The notes beneath the pieces were generated by a model. That model saw only the letters and a list, made by a program, of their open reading frames with translations, had not been told where the DNA came from and made no database searches. This document shows, piece after piece, positions 43,036 through 51,716 of a stretch of 64,000 bases of DNA. The first letter of the stretch is position 1, and every line of letters starts with the position of its first letter. Both the position numbers and the translations under genes were made by a program. This stretch comes from a candidate division FCPU426 bacterium (GTDB taxonomy: Bacteria; Oederibacteriota; Muellerivitia; Muellerivitales; Muellerivitaceae), in the NCBI GenBank assembly GCA_003152075.1, contig PLZG01000098.1:176206-240205 (forward strand), in the 5' to 3' direction.

Positions 43036-43314
43036 CTATTTCTTTAAAACAGCTTCTTTCAAGCTTTTCACCACGCGAAATTTGACAACTCTTTTTGCCG
43101 CAACCTGGACCATCTCGCCGGTGCGGGGATTGCGGGCCAAGCGGGCCTTGCGATCCTTAAGTTGGAACACTCCCAGACCATCCAGCTTGATCTTGTTTTC
43201 CTTCTTCAAGGTTTTCAAAATCAAATTTTGAAGGGCCTGCATCAGATTGTCGACATCCTTCTTCTTAAGCCCGGTATCATTCGCCAGCGTAGCCAGCATT
43301 TCACTTTTGGTCAC
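43036..43314 (-). CDS. HU/IHF family DNA-binding protein
   Basis: 92 residues, full length for HU. The arms and body are visible: MTKSEMLATLANDTGLKKKD, KIKLDGLGVFQLKDRKARLA, then RNPRTGEMVQVAAKRVVKFR. The RNPxTG turn and the Pro that inserts in DNA (NPRTGE) are present. It bends DNA and organises the nucleoid. Starts with GTG after AGGAGGTGGTTTT. A perfect palindrome, AAAATAT-CGC-ATATTTT, lies 46-62 bases upstream. Confidence 0.95.
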   Translation of the reverse strand: MTKSEMLATLANDTGLKKKDVDNLMQALQNLILKTLKKENKIKLDGLGVFQLKDRKARLARNPRTGEMVQVAAKRVVKFRVVKSLKEAVLKK

Positions 43315-43359
43315 AAAACCACCTCCTAGGGATAAAGGCTAAACTAGTGATATTAATCC

Positions 43360-43376
43360 AAAATATCGCATATTTT
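43360..43376 (-). promoter_or_regulatory. Palindrome in the HU promoter region
   Basis: AAAATAT (43360-43366), CGC, ATATTTT (43370-43376). It lies between a possible TTGTAA and ATTAAT on the minus strand (spacing 17), a likely site for a repressor or for HU itself. Confidence 0.45.
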
Positions 43377-43456
43377 ACAAGGAGTTTCTGCATGGCTTCC
43401 GCCCGGGATTTTCTGCCCTTTTGTAAAGGGTTGGAAAATATTTTGGGAGGGTGGTA

Positions 43457-43485
43457 TTGACAGCAATGCTGATAATCAGTATAGG
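43457..43485 (+). promoter_or_regulatory. Sigma-70-type promoter with MarR operator in its spacer
   Basis: TTGACA (43457-43462), 17 bases, TATAGG (43480-43485). The spacer holds CTGATAATCAG (43469-43479), a perfect palindrome extended to ATnCTGATAATCAGnAT (43466-43482). Bound repressor would block RNA polymerase directly. Confidence 0.75.
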
Positions 43486-43518
43486 TGATCATTCTAAACC
43501 CCTGGGTGGAGCGAAATT

Positions 43519-44022
43519 TTGGTCGAAATGAAATCGCCGCGAAAAAAGAAAAGCCAAGCCTCGACACCCCCTGTCCACCAGGTGCCCCAAATGATCATGG
43601 ATCGGGTGAGCTTTCTCCTGAACCGGTCAGCCCAAAGAATCCGTGAGATCACCGAGGAAATCCTGAGGCCTTATGAAATCACGGGGCGTCATGTTGGAGT
43701 TTTGGCCACAATCTACGAAATGGGCTCCGTTCCCCAAAATGAGATTGGGGTTTGTATGCGGATCGACCGAACCACCATGGTGGATTTGGTTGACGATTTG
43801 GAAAAAAAGGGACTGGTGGAAAGGAAAGACAATCCCTCCGACCGACGGGCCTACGCCCTGGCCTTAACGGCAAAGGGGAAGGATGTCCTCCCCAAGGTGC
43901 TAAAACTCGGTTTGGAAGCCGAGCGTCAATACTTGTCACATTTGCAGTTAAAAGAGCAAAAGGAACTGATCCAGATTCTTCAAAAATTAGTAAAAGCTCA
44001 TTTTTTACAAGTCAAACCATAA
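43519..44022 (+). CDS. MarR-family transcriptional regulator
   Basis: 167 residues. The winged helix is clear: ITGRHVGVLATIYEMGSVPQ, NEIGVCMRIDRTTMVDLVDD (recognition helix) and LEKKGLVERKDNPSDRRAYA (wing). The TTG at 43519 was chosen over the ATG at 43528 because GGTGGAG ends seven bases before it. It heads the TolC-EmrA-EmrB operon, ten bases ahead of tolC, and probably represses it through CTGATAATCAG at 43469-43479. The inducer is likely a pump substrate. Confidence 0.93.
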   Translation: MVEMKSPRKKKSQASTPPVHQVPQMIMDRVSFLLNRSAQRIREITEEILRPYEITGRHVGVLATIYEMGSVPQNEIGVCMRIDRTTMVDLVDDLEKKGLVERKDNPSDRRAYALALTAKGKDVLPKVLKLGLEAERQYLSHLQLKEQKELIQILQKLVKAHFLQVKP

Positions 44023-44032
44023 AGGGGAAAAT

Positions 44033-45382
44033 ATGAAAGGCTGGTTTTGGGCGTTTTTAATCTTATCCCTGTGTTCCCAGGTTCACGCGGAGGAGTCGGC
44101 TTCTTTAACCCTGGAGCAATCCCTTCAAGAAGCGCAAAATCATTCGCCTTATTATCAAAAAGCCCAGTCAATGGAAAAGGAGGCAAGCTGGGGGCAACTG
44201 GAAGCCTGGTCGGAAGGTTTTTTACCAAACATCACCGTGAAGGGACAATATTTCCTACCCGATCCTCAATACGGAAATTTAAACGTACAGTTTGGTGGCC
44301 CTCAGACTATCAACTTCCCGGGCATTTATCCGGAAAAAACCCTGGCCCTGGACGCCAGTTACGATCTTTTCGACGGGTTCAAGAATGTCCACAAGCTGGA
44401 CTCGGCCAACAACTATCACCACGCGGCGCAAATTCTCTCCGATTGGTCTCTTTTCCAATTGGTGCGGCAAGTGCGCCTGAAATTTTACCAGTCCCTGGCG
44501 GCCAAGCTCCTTTCCGAAATGGCTGACCAGAACGTCATAACCCTGGAGAACCATTGGAAGATCGTCAAGGACCAGTTGGACAACGGGCAAGCCACCAAGT
44601 ACGACGTCCTGCGGGTTGAGGTTCAACTTTCGGAAGCCAAGTCGGACCAACTTTCGGCTCACGATGACGAGGCCTTGGCCCGGGACAACCTCACCCTGGC
44701 CCTGGGGCTCAAAAAAGACGACCGGCCTTTGTCCGGGACCCTTCCGGTCTTGGATTCGGACAAGATTCTCGCCAGCCTGGCCCAGGTGGATTTCCAACAA
44801 CGCCCTGATTTAAGGGCGAAGGAACTGCAAACCTTCGCGGCTGAGGACGCCAGCGCGGCCTCAAGTTCCTTCTGGCTTCCCAAGGTTTCCTTGATCGGCG
44901 AATACCAGTTTTATAACAGCCCGGACTATTTATATAACGCAGCCGTCTCAATGAATTATTTATCGGATAACAATAATTTCCGGACAGCCTATTTCGTGGG
45001 TGCGGCCGCCAGCTGGGACCTGCTGGATTTCGGTTATTACATGGCCAAAGCCAATGAGGCGGACGAGAAGGCCCATCAATCCCGCTTGGACCTGGAGGCC
45101 GCCCAACTGGAAGCACCCAACGAGTTCAACCATTGGAAACGAAAACTCACTTCCAGCGTGGCACTTTACAAGGCCAAGTTAACGGATGTGGACAAGGCGA
45201 AGGAAAGCACCCGGCTGGCCACGGTGGGATTCAAGGCGGGAACCCGTACTACCACTGACGTGTTGGACGCCGAGCTTGAACAATTCAGGGCGGAAGCGGG
45301 AGTGGTTCAGGCCCAGTTGAACGCCCTGGAGGCATTGAATAATTTGGAAATGGCTATTGGAAAGGGGATCGAACATGACTAA
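44033..45382 (+). CDS. TolC-family outer-membrane efflux protein (with EmrAB)
   Basis: 449 residues with a signal peptide (MKGWFWAFLILSLCSQVHAE). OEP repeats are seen in SLTLEQSLQEAQNHSPYYQK, GGPQTINFPGIYPEKTLALD and LVRQVRLKFYQSLAAKLLSE, then VGAAASWDLLDFGYYMAKAN and FKAGTRTTTDVLDAELEQFR. It should form the outer-membrane tunnel for the EmrA/EmrB pump. It overlaps emrA by eight bases. It is not closely similar to the other TolC-like protein (14448-15893). Confidence 0.9.
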   Translation: MKGWFWAFLILSLCSQVHAEESASLTLEQSLQEAQNHSPYYQKAQSMEKEASWGQLEAWSEGFLPNITVKGQYFLPDPQYGNLNVQFGGPQTINFPGIYPEKTLALDASYDLFDGFKNVHKLDSANNYHHAAQILSDWSLFQLVRQVRLKFYQSLAAKLLSEMADQNVITLENHWKIVKDQLDNGQATKYDVLRVEVQLSEAKSDQLSAHDDEALARDNLTLALGLKKDDRPLSGTLPVLDSDKILASLAQVDFQQRPDLRAKELQTFAAEDASAASSSFWLPKVSLIGEYQFYNSPDYLYNAAVSMNYLSDNNNFRTAYFVGAAASWDLLDFGYYMAKANEADEKAHQSRLDLEAAQLEAPNEFNHWKRKLTSSVALYKAKLTDVDKAKESTRLATVGFKAGTRTTTDVLDAELEQFRAEAGVVQAQLNALEALNNLEMAIGKGIEHD

Positions 45383-46256
45383 GACGACACCTGCGGCCCC
45401 GCCAGCGGGGAGCGGAAAAAAGAAGAATATACTCCGGATTATTTTCGGGATAGCTGCGGCCATTGCCGTATTTTTCATCGTAAAAAACTTTTTATACGAG
45501 GGCACGGACGATGCTTACGTACAGGCCCACGCCCTCATGCTTTCCCCCCGCGTCGGCGGTACGGTGGTGAAGGTTCTCGTGAACGAGAACGACAAGGTCA
45601 GGTCAGGCCAGCTTCTCGCCCAACTGGATAACCAGGACTATTCCACGGCTTATAACCAGGCGGTTGCGGACCAGGCTTCGGTGCAGGCGGATTTGGAACA
45701 GGCTTCCCAGGATTACCAGCGCATCGCGAAGCTTTACAAGGACGAGGCGGTTTCCAAACAGCAATTGGACGCGGCGGTCGCGCGTTACCGCAACCTGGGG
45801 TCCCGCCTGAAGGCCGACCAATCCAAGATCGACCAGGCCAAGTTGAACCTCAGTTACACCCAAATCATCGCGCCGGAGGATGGTTCCATCGCCAAGAAAT
45901 CCGTGGAACCGGGCATGGTGGTACCTCCCGGGCAGGCCCTTTTCGGTTTTGTCGGTTCAAAAGAGCGGTGGGTGACAGCTAATTTCAAGGAAACTCAAAT
46001 CGGCCGAATCAAACCGGGTCAAAAGGTCAGCGTTGGCGTGGACGCCATTTCCCATAGCTTTCGCGGGGAAGTGGACAGCCTAGGTTCGGCCACCGGTTCG
46101 ACCTTCACGCTTTTACCGCCGGATAATTCCACGGGTAACTTTACCAAGGTGGTCCAGCGGGTGCCGGTCAAGATCAAGTTGTTGGACCTGACGCCGGAAG
46201 ACATCGACCGCCTGGCGGCGGGCCTCTCCGCCGATGTTTCAGTAAAAGTACATTGA
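45375..46256 (+). CDS. HlyD/EmrA-family membrane-fusion protein
   Basis: 293 residues from the ATG at 45375 (AAAGGGG upstream). One N-terminal membrane segment (IIFGIAAAIAVFFIVKNFLY), then the biotinyl-lipoyl-like halves: TDDAYVQAHALMLSPRVGGT with VKVLVNENDKVRSGQLLAQL, a coiled coil (VADQASVQADLEQASQDYQR), then IIAPEDGSIAKKSVEPGMVV. The C-terminal beta-barrel follows. It bridges the MFS pump to TolC. A 153-base MITE-like repeat lies between it and emrB. Confidence 0.93.
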   Translation: MTKTTPAAPPAGSGKKKNILRIIFGIAAAIAVFFIVKNFLYEGTDDAYVQAHALMLSPRVGGTVVKVLVNENDKVRSGQLLAQLDNQDYSTAYNQAVADQASVQADLEQASQDYQRIAKLYKDEAVSKQQLDAAVARYRNLGSRLKADQSKIDQAKLNLSYTQIIAPEDGSIAKKSVEPGMVVPPGQALFGFVGSKERWVTANFKETQIGRIKPGQKVSVGVDAISHSFRGEVDSLGSATGSTFTLLPPDNSTGNFTKVVQRVPVKIKLLDLTPEDIDRLAAGLSADVSVKVH

Positions 46257-46271
46257 AATAAATTTTAATGC

Positions 46272-46424
46272 TGTCATTGCGAGGAATGACCGCCGAATAG
46301 GCGGTCGTTTATGACGAAGCCACCCCAGTTTAAATATGCAGTTGCGAAGAATTCGCCAACAAGTCTAAAACCACCCATGAACTGGGGTTGCTTCGCCTCG
46401 AAATTCGAGGCTCGCAATGACGGC
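46272..46424. repeat. MITE-like element with GTCATTGCGAGGA/TCGCAATGAC ends inside the emr operon
   Basis: Left end TGTCATTGCGAGGAATGACC with hairpin GACCGCCGAATAGGCGGTC, middle TCTAAAACCACCCATGAACT, right end GGCTCGCAATGACGGCA. It matches the element at 57552-57692 end to end, including the middle. Its central part is not shared with half copies at 21073 and 28361. Confidence 0.85.
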
Positions 46425-46447
46425 ATACTGTTTTAAAAGGTTCATTA

Positions 46448-48064
46448 ATGAGTACAGCGGCGAGCGTCGCAAAAACCGAAACCCCACCGCCAAGTGGTCT
46501 CTCAAGGGCGGCTTTAATGATCGTGTTGACCGCCGGGTTGGCGTCCCTGCTCGAAATCGTCGACACCTCCATCGTCAACGTGGCCATTCCGACGATGATG
46601 GGTAACCTGGGCGCCACCCTGGATGAAATCGGCTGGGTGGTGACGGGGTACATCATCTCCAACGCCATCGTCCTGCCCATCTCGGGTTGGCTGGGCACGC
46701 GTTTCGGCCGCCAAAAGTATTACACCACTTGTATACTCTTGTTCGTCCTCACCTCGGTGGCCTGCGGCTTGGCGCCTAACCTTTGGACCCTGGTAGTTTT
46801 CCGCATCATCCAAGGGGCCGCCGGGGGAGCCCTGTTGCCCACCTCCCAAGCCCTCATTCAGGAAGCCTTCCCCGGAAGGTCCGGCCTGGGCAGCGCCCTT
46901 TACGGCATGGTGGTTATTATTGGCCCTACCATCGGCCCTCCCTTGGGTGGTTACCTGACCGACCATTTCGGCTGGCGGATGATCTTCAACATTAACATCC
47001 CCTTAGGGCTGTTAGCCGCCTTCATGTCCTCTCTTTATATCAAGGACCACGCGGCCGAGGGGGAACATGCGGCGGCGCACCATAAGATGCGCACTGCCCC
47101 GGTGGACACAGTTGGACTTTCCCTCCTGATAGCGGGCGTGGGCTGCCTTCAATATATTTTGGAAAGGGGGCGTGCCGACGACTGGTTTTCTTCCCACGTT
47201 ATCTTGGCCTGCAGCCTCATCGCGGCCGTCTGTCTGCCCGCCTTCGTGTGGTGGGAACTCACCCATGAGCACCCCATTATGGATTTGCGTCTCTTCAAGA
47301 GCTCCGGCCTCATGAACGGAGCCATCATGATGGCCTGCGTGGGCGGGATGCTTTACGGACTCATCTTCTTCATCCCCATTTTTGCTTCGACCATCATGGG
47401 GATGGACGCTGGCCAGACCGGCAACCTTTTCGTGCCGGGCGCTCTTGTGGCCGGCTTCATGATGCCAGTTATCGGGAGCCAGCTTCAAAATAGGGATCCC
47501 AGGCCCTTCATGGTTTGGGGCATTGTGAGCGTCACCTTTGCCCTGTTCCTGCTCACGAATTTCAGCGCCCAAAGCACCTACTGGGACCTCTTTTGGCCCC
47601 TCCTGATCCGTGGCTTGGGCATGGCGGCGCTATTTATCCCCATCAACGCCGTAGTATTGGGGGGCTTCCGAGGCCCGGCTTTAGGTCAGGCCGCTGGCAT
47701 TCTAAACCTGTCCCGGCAACTGGGGGGAAGCTTGGGTATCGCGGTGCTTTCCACCATGTTCAGCAACGCCTCGGACAACGCCTATGAGCATTTGCGGCAG
47801 TATGTGAGCCCCCTCACCATGGGCTTCAACCAATGGGCGCAAGGCACAAAGGCCTTGATGTACCGTTTTTCAAATGAGGTAGGCATGACCGATCCCAACA
47901 GCCTTTTGGCAAAGGCCGCTTATTTCCGGGTGAAGAAGCAGGCTTTCGTCATGGCCTTCGACCAGATGGCCTGGATCATGGTGATCGGTTTTGCCCTCGC
48001 GGCGATCCCCATTTATTTCATGAAGAAACCCCCTCAGATGGGAAATCCCTCCGACGCGCATTAA
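46448..48064 (+). CDS. DHA2-family MFS drug transporter (EmrB-like)
   Basis: 538 residues with 14 membrane segments. Motifs: LEIVDTSIVNVAIPTMMGNL (TM1), WVVTGYIISNAIVLPISGWL with GTRFGRQKYY (motif A), RIIQGAAGGALLPTSQAL (motif B-like), YGMVVIIGPTIGPPLGGYLT (motif C) and DHFGWRMIFNINIPLGLLAA. It exports amphipathic drugs or metabolites with EmrA and TolC. The C-terminus is short and Pro-rich. Its start lies 24 bases past the MITE, so expression may rely on read-through. Confidence 0.94.
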   Translation: MSTAASVAKTETPPPSGLSRAALMIVLTAGLASLLEIVDTSIVNVAIPTMMGNLGATLDEIGWVVTGYIISNAIVLPISGWLGTRFGRQKYYTTCILLFVLTSVACGLAPNLWTLVVFRIIQGAAGGALLPTSQALIQEAFPGRSGLGSALYGMVVIIGPTIGPPLGGYLTDHFGWRMIFNINIPLGLLAAFMSSLYIKDHAAEGEHAAAHHKMRTAPVDTVGLSLLIAGVGCLQYILERGRADDWFSSHVILACSLIAAVCLPAFVWWELTHEHPIMDLRLFKSSGLMNGAIMMACVGGMLYGLIFFIPIFASTIMGMDAGQTGNLFVPGALVAGFMMPVIGSQLQNRDPRPFMVWGIVSVTFALFLLTNFSAQSTYWDLFWPLLIRGLGMAALFIPINAVVLGGFRGPALGQAAGILNLSRQLGGSLGIAVLSTMFSNASDNAYEHLRQYVSPLTMGFNQWAQGTKALMYRFSNEVGMTDPNSLLAKAAYFRVKKQAFVMAFDQMAWIMVIGFALAAIPIYFMKKPPQMGNPSDAH

Positions 48065-48131
48065 TCCCAGTTAAAAATCCAAAAGAGTAAAATAGTTCCT
48101 GTCTTTTTATTTCTATTGAGTGGGAAGTTTT

Positions 48132-50306
48132 ATGAGAATTTGGGTTATCAGTTTCATTTTCTTTGTTGCCTCTATGGGACTGGGCGCCGAAAACCTTACC
48201 CAATATGTTAACCCCTTTATTGGGACCAAACCGGGAGCTCCGGGTTATATCATCAATAACTCCAACGGCAATGTCTTTCCGGGGGCGGTGTGGCCACAGG
48301 GCATGGTTCAATTCAGCCCCGATACCCCCAATGGAAACGCGGGTGGGTACATTTACACCGCTGGTGAGATTAAGGGGTTCTCCCTCACCCACTTCAGCGG
48401 AAGGGGCATCCAATGCTGGATGGATTTTCCCATCATGCCGGCGGTGGGGTCTAATCCTGGCCAGGAACGCAAGGCCGCGAAATTTTTCCATGCCGAGGAA
48501 GAAGCTGGGCCCGGTTGGTACCAGGTTGTTTTGAACGGCTCGAATATCCAGGTCGAGTTAACCGCAACGGCCCGCACGGGGTTCGCACGATTTACCTTCG
48601 CCCCCTCACAAGTTCCGGTTATCCAAGTGGATACAAGAGGTGACGCTTCCTCGTCCGGGGAAGGGGGTCTGCAAATCACCTCCAACGACACGGTAGTCGG
48701 CGAAACCACAGGCCATGGCTGTGGCGGCAAGGGCATCACCTATAAAGTTTATTTTTATGCGAGGTTTGACCATCCGGTAGTCCGGCGCGAGGTCTGGGAC
48801 AAGGCCCAGGGGGCAAACCTTTTCTTCGACTTGCCTTCAAACAGTGTAGTGCAAATGAAGGTTGGAATATCCTTCGTGGATGTGGCGGGGGCCAGGAAAA
48901 ACCTGGAGGCGGAGAACCCTGGGTGGGATTTCGATGAAATTAAAAAAAAAGCCTCTTCTGCTTGGGAAGACCGCCTGTCCCAAATAAAAGTGGAAGGTGG
49001 AACCTCGGACCAGAAGACTGTTTTTTATACCAGCCTTTATCACGCTTCCATCCATCCTAACCTCTTTGGCGATGTGGATGGCAGGTATCTGGGGTTCGAC
49101 CAGCAAATTCATCAGGCTACCAGTGGTCACGATCAATACGAAAATTTTTCGGCCTGGGATAACTATCGGTCGGAAATGCCGCTCCTGGCCGTCGTGGCGC
49201 CCCGGCAAGCCGCCGACATGATGCAGTCCTTGGTCAATATGGCCGAGCAGGACAAGTTGGCCCGTCCCAACGGCGGAGGCCTCCCTCGTTGGGAACAGGC
49301 CAACCAAAACTCGGGCGGCATGGAAGGCGACGACGAGGACGCGGTAATAGCATCGGTTTACGCCCTGGGTGTTCATGATTTTGAGGTTGATAAGGCCCTC
49401 GCGGCTATGGAACGTGGCGCGTCGGTCGTTGGAACAACATCGGGAGGTTGCATGGTAAGGCCGGGCCTTTCCGACTGGTTAGCCAAGGGCTTTATGCCTG
49501 GGCGCGGTTCCCTGAATTTGGAATACGCGAACGATGATTTCGCCATCTCCCAACTGGCCCTTGCCTTGGGGAAGCGGGAGGAATACCAGACCTACTTGAA
49601 GCAGTCCAAGAATTGGAAAAACATATTTGAATCCCATCATGCGGATGGAGGCCACTTTGTCTCGAGTAACTTGATCGGGAGCATCCTCCTTTTCTTTAAT
49701 TTTCACGGGGGATTATTTTGCGGGTTTGAGGAAGGCAACTCCCTCCAATACACATGGCTCTTGCCCTATAGCTATCCAGAACTGTTTGAAATGATGGGAG
49801 GTCCTTCGAAGGTTATTCAAAGGTTGGACGGGCATTTCCACGATAAAAGCGGACGACTCCGACTTAACGAGGGCCTGGATAGCCAATACGCCTTCCTCGG
49901 CAACGAGCCGGAGTCCGCCGCGCCTTATGCTTACCTTTATGCGGGGGCCTCGGGGAAAACTTCCGAGATACTCAAAGGAATGATTTCCCGTTGGTACCAG
50001 AACTCGCCCGATGGAATGCCCGGCAACGACGACGGCGGGGCCATGGGTTCCTGGGTGGTCTGGGCCATGATTGGCCTCAGGCCGGTGGTTTCCGGGACGG
50101 AGCAAGTGGCCTTGACCGGGCCAATGTTTGACTCGGTCGTGCTTACCATGACCAATGGAAAAACCCTAAATATCCGCGCCCAGAAGGAAACTCCATCATC
50201 GACGGTTTTAGACAAGGTGACCTTCAACGGAACTATCGTTTTGGGAAACCAGGCCTTGTGGAGTAAGCTTGCCCAGGGCGGGGACCTGGAATTTCACTAT
50301 CGGTAA
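48132..50306 (+). CDS. GH92-family glycosidase (alpha-mannosidase-like)
   Basis: 724 residues from the ATG at 48132 with a signal peptide (MRIWVISFIFFVASMGLGAE). The family is recognised from YVNPFIGTKPGAPGYIINNS, NVFPGAVWPQGMVQFSPDTP, GGYIYTAGEIKGFSLTHFSG, GLPRWEQAN, LGNEPESAAPYAYLYAG and SPDGMPGNDDGGAMGSWVVW. The GNDDxG pair of Asp that act as catalytic base in GH92 is present. The usual VPHD and MIGxH motifs are changed to LPYS and MEGDD, so linkage or metal preference may differ. It is exported and acts alone in this region. Confidence 0.88.
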   Translation: MRIWVISFIFFVASMGLGAENLTQYVNPFIGTKPGAPGYIINNSNGNVFPGAVWPQGMVQFSPDTPNGNAGGYIYTAGEIKGFSLTHFSGRGIQCWMDFPIMPAVGSNPGQERKAAKFFHAEEEAGPGWYQVVLNGSNIQVELTATARTGFARFTFAPSQVPVIQVDTRGDASSSGEGGLQITSNDTVVGETTGHGCGGKGITYKVYFYARFDHPVVRREVWDKAQGANLFFDLPSNSVVQMKVGISFVDVAGARKNLEAENPGWDFDEIKKKASSAWEDRLSQIKVEGGTSDQKTVFYTSLYHASIHPNLFGDVDGRYLGFDQQIHQATSGHDQYENFSAWDNYRSEMPLLAVVAPRQAADMMQSLVNMAEQDKLARPNGGGLPRWEQANQNSGGMEGDDEDAVIASVYALGVHDFEVDKALAAMERGASVVGTTSGGCMVRPGLSDWLAKGFMPGRGSLNLEYANDDFAISQLALALGKREEYQTYLKQSKNWKNIFESHHADGGHFVSSNLIGSILLFFNFHGGLFCGFEEGNSLQYTWLLPYSYPELFEMMGGPSKVIQRLDGHFHDKSGRLRLNEGLDSQYAFLGNEPESAAPYAYLYAGASGKTSEILKGMISRWYQNSPDGMPGNDDGGAMGSWVVWAMIGLRPVVSGTEQVALTGPMFDSVVLTMTNGKTLNIRAQKETPSSTVLDKVTFNGTIVLGNQALWSKLAQGGDLEFHYR

Positions 50307-50406
50307 AATTAGTTCTTCTAAAAGTTATTTGCTTGAGGGATAAAGTTAGGATTGAGACGTCTAAAAGAATAAGATAGGGACTGTCATTTATTTTCTAGGA
50401 GGCTTT

Positions 50407-50937
50407 ATGGCAAAGGGATTTTTATACGGGGTTCTAACGGTGATTATCGCGGGTCTGGTGGGAGCCTTTCTATTCGTGACCCGGGGATGGATGCCGGCTA
50501 ACGCGGACGCAACGCCGCCGACGATCGAGAAATGGATGGCCCGTTCTTCCTTAAGGGCGACTCTTCAGAGAGAAATGATAAAAACACCAAACCCGGTCGC
50601 ATTTAACGACGAAAACCTGATCGCCGGGATCAAGCTTTACGCGGTCAATTGCGCCGCCTGCCACGGGGCCTCAGACGGTAACGCTTCCAATATCGCGAAG
50701 GGGCTTTACCAGCACCCGCCCCAACTGGCCAAGGACGGTGTTACGGACGATCCGGAAGGGAAGATTTACTGGTTCGTGAAGCACGGGGTACGCCTGACTG
50801 GCATGCCATCTTATACCAGCACGCTGACCGACCAACAGATTTGGCAGGTAGTTCTATTCCTGAAACACATGGATGGGCTGACTGCGGAGGCCAACAAGGT
50901 TTGGAAAGAAGTCCCCAGCCAATTGGCGCATCTATAA
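50407..50937 (+). CDS. Membrane-anchored class I cytochrome c
   Basis: 176 residues. An N-terminal membrane anchor (GFLYGVLTVIIAGLVGAFLF) is followed by a c-type heme site NCAACHGASDG (Cys82, Cys85, His86) and an axial Met, probably in GVRLTGMPSYTSTLTDQQIW. The pattern is like cytochrome c6/cbb3-type small donors. AGGAGGC precedes the ATG. No terminal oxidase gene is beside it, so its partner cannot be named. Confidence 0.92.
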   Translation: MAKGFLYGVLTVIIAGLVGAFLFVTRGWMPANADATPPTIEKWMARSSLRATLQREMIKTPNPVAFNDENLIAGIKLYAVNCAACHGASDGNASNIAKGLYQHPPQLAKDGVTDDPEGKIYWFVKHGVRLTGMPSYTSTLTDQQIWQVVLFLKHMDGLTAEANKVWKEVPSQLAHL

Positions 50938-50969
50938 ACTGCTAAGGACACCTCTAAAAATAGCGTCCC

Positions 50970-51150
50970 CTTTTCCCTTGAGGGGAGAAGGGTGGAAAAG
51001 TCTTATTTTTATCACCCCTCCCCTCTACCCCATCTCCCTGAAAAAACTCATAGGGAGAAACCCGTATTTTCAACGGACGCATAGGGAAAACACCCTATGT
51101 ACCGGCAAAACCTAAAAGCCCACAAAACCACGACCAAGGGCGAGGGTAAA
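50970..51150. repeat. Palindromic repeat cluster (R2 family), no gene
   Basis: CCCTTGAGGGGAGAAGGG, then CCTCCCCTCTACCCCATCTC with CCTGAAAAAACTCATAGGGA and CATAGGGAAAACACCCTATG, ending AGGGCGAGGG. It is the inverted form of the units at 4090-4160 and 54390-54465. It lies between convergent genes. Confidence 0.75.
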
Positions 51151-51162
51151 CAGAAAAAAGAA

Positions 51163-51516
51163 CTACCGGGCGTGAGCTACTTGCTTTACCTGGATTCCCT
51201 CAAGGGGTAAGCCCGCTTCCTGCCACTCTTTAAGGCCGCCTAAATATTCCTGGGCGTTCATGCCGCGCGCTTTTAAAGCCTTGGCGGCGTTCGGTCCGGC
51301 CGCGCAGGTAACATCGGCGCCGTAAGTGATAAAAAACTTGTCCTTGCCGAACTTTTTCTCAACTTCCGCGCCGAAAAAGCCGCGGTTTTGGAATAGGGGG
51401 AGGTTCTGGGAACCCTTTATGTGGAGTTTCAAGAAATCATCGTCGGAAAGGACGTTCAGTAAGACCACGTCTTTTCTCCTCAAATTCTTAAAAACCGCTT
51501 CCTTCGTCATCACCAT
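51163..51516 (-). CDS. Rhodanese-like domain protein
   Basis: 117 residues. A single rhodanese fold: KDVVLLNVLSDDDFLKLHIK, GSQNLPLFQN, FFITYGADVTCAAGPNAAKA and LKARGMNAQEYLGGLKEWQE. The Cys in VTCAAG is at the place of the active-site Cys, followed by a loop lacking the usual pattern, so sulfur-transfer activity is uncertain. GGGAGGTGATGCG precedes the ATG. A second in-frame ATG lies two codons later. Confidence 0.87.
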   Translation of the reverse strand: MVMTKEAVFKNLRRKDVVLLNVLSDDDFLKLHIKGSQNLPLFQNRGFFGAEVEKKFGKDKFFITYGADVTCAAGPNAAKALKARGMNAQEYLGGLKEWQEAGLPLEGIQVKQVAHAR

Positions 51517-51716
51517 CGCATCACCTCCCGCTAAACGTTATGAGGATTTTAAGGCGGTCGGCGAAAAGGAGGCATAAACTTCCGGTAAAGAAATGTTTCC
51601 TCGTTTTCCTAGCATGGAAGAGCAAAATTATTTGAGCGGTTTAATTTAAACCGAAGAAATTCTGAATGGTTCTGACCGTGGTTATGACAGGTTATGGAGA
51701 ATATTTTTTCTGGTTC

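Noticed and set aside
46514..46966. Minus-strand frames opposite emrB
   Set aside because: His/Gly/Gln-rich antisense shadows of a strongly recognised MFS gene.
50358..50364. CGTCTAA on the plus strand ahead of the cytochrome c gene
   Set aside because: At the required distance upstream there is GAGGGA instead of GRAAC, so the full promoter signature is absent.
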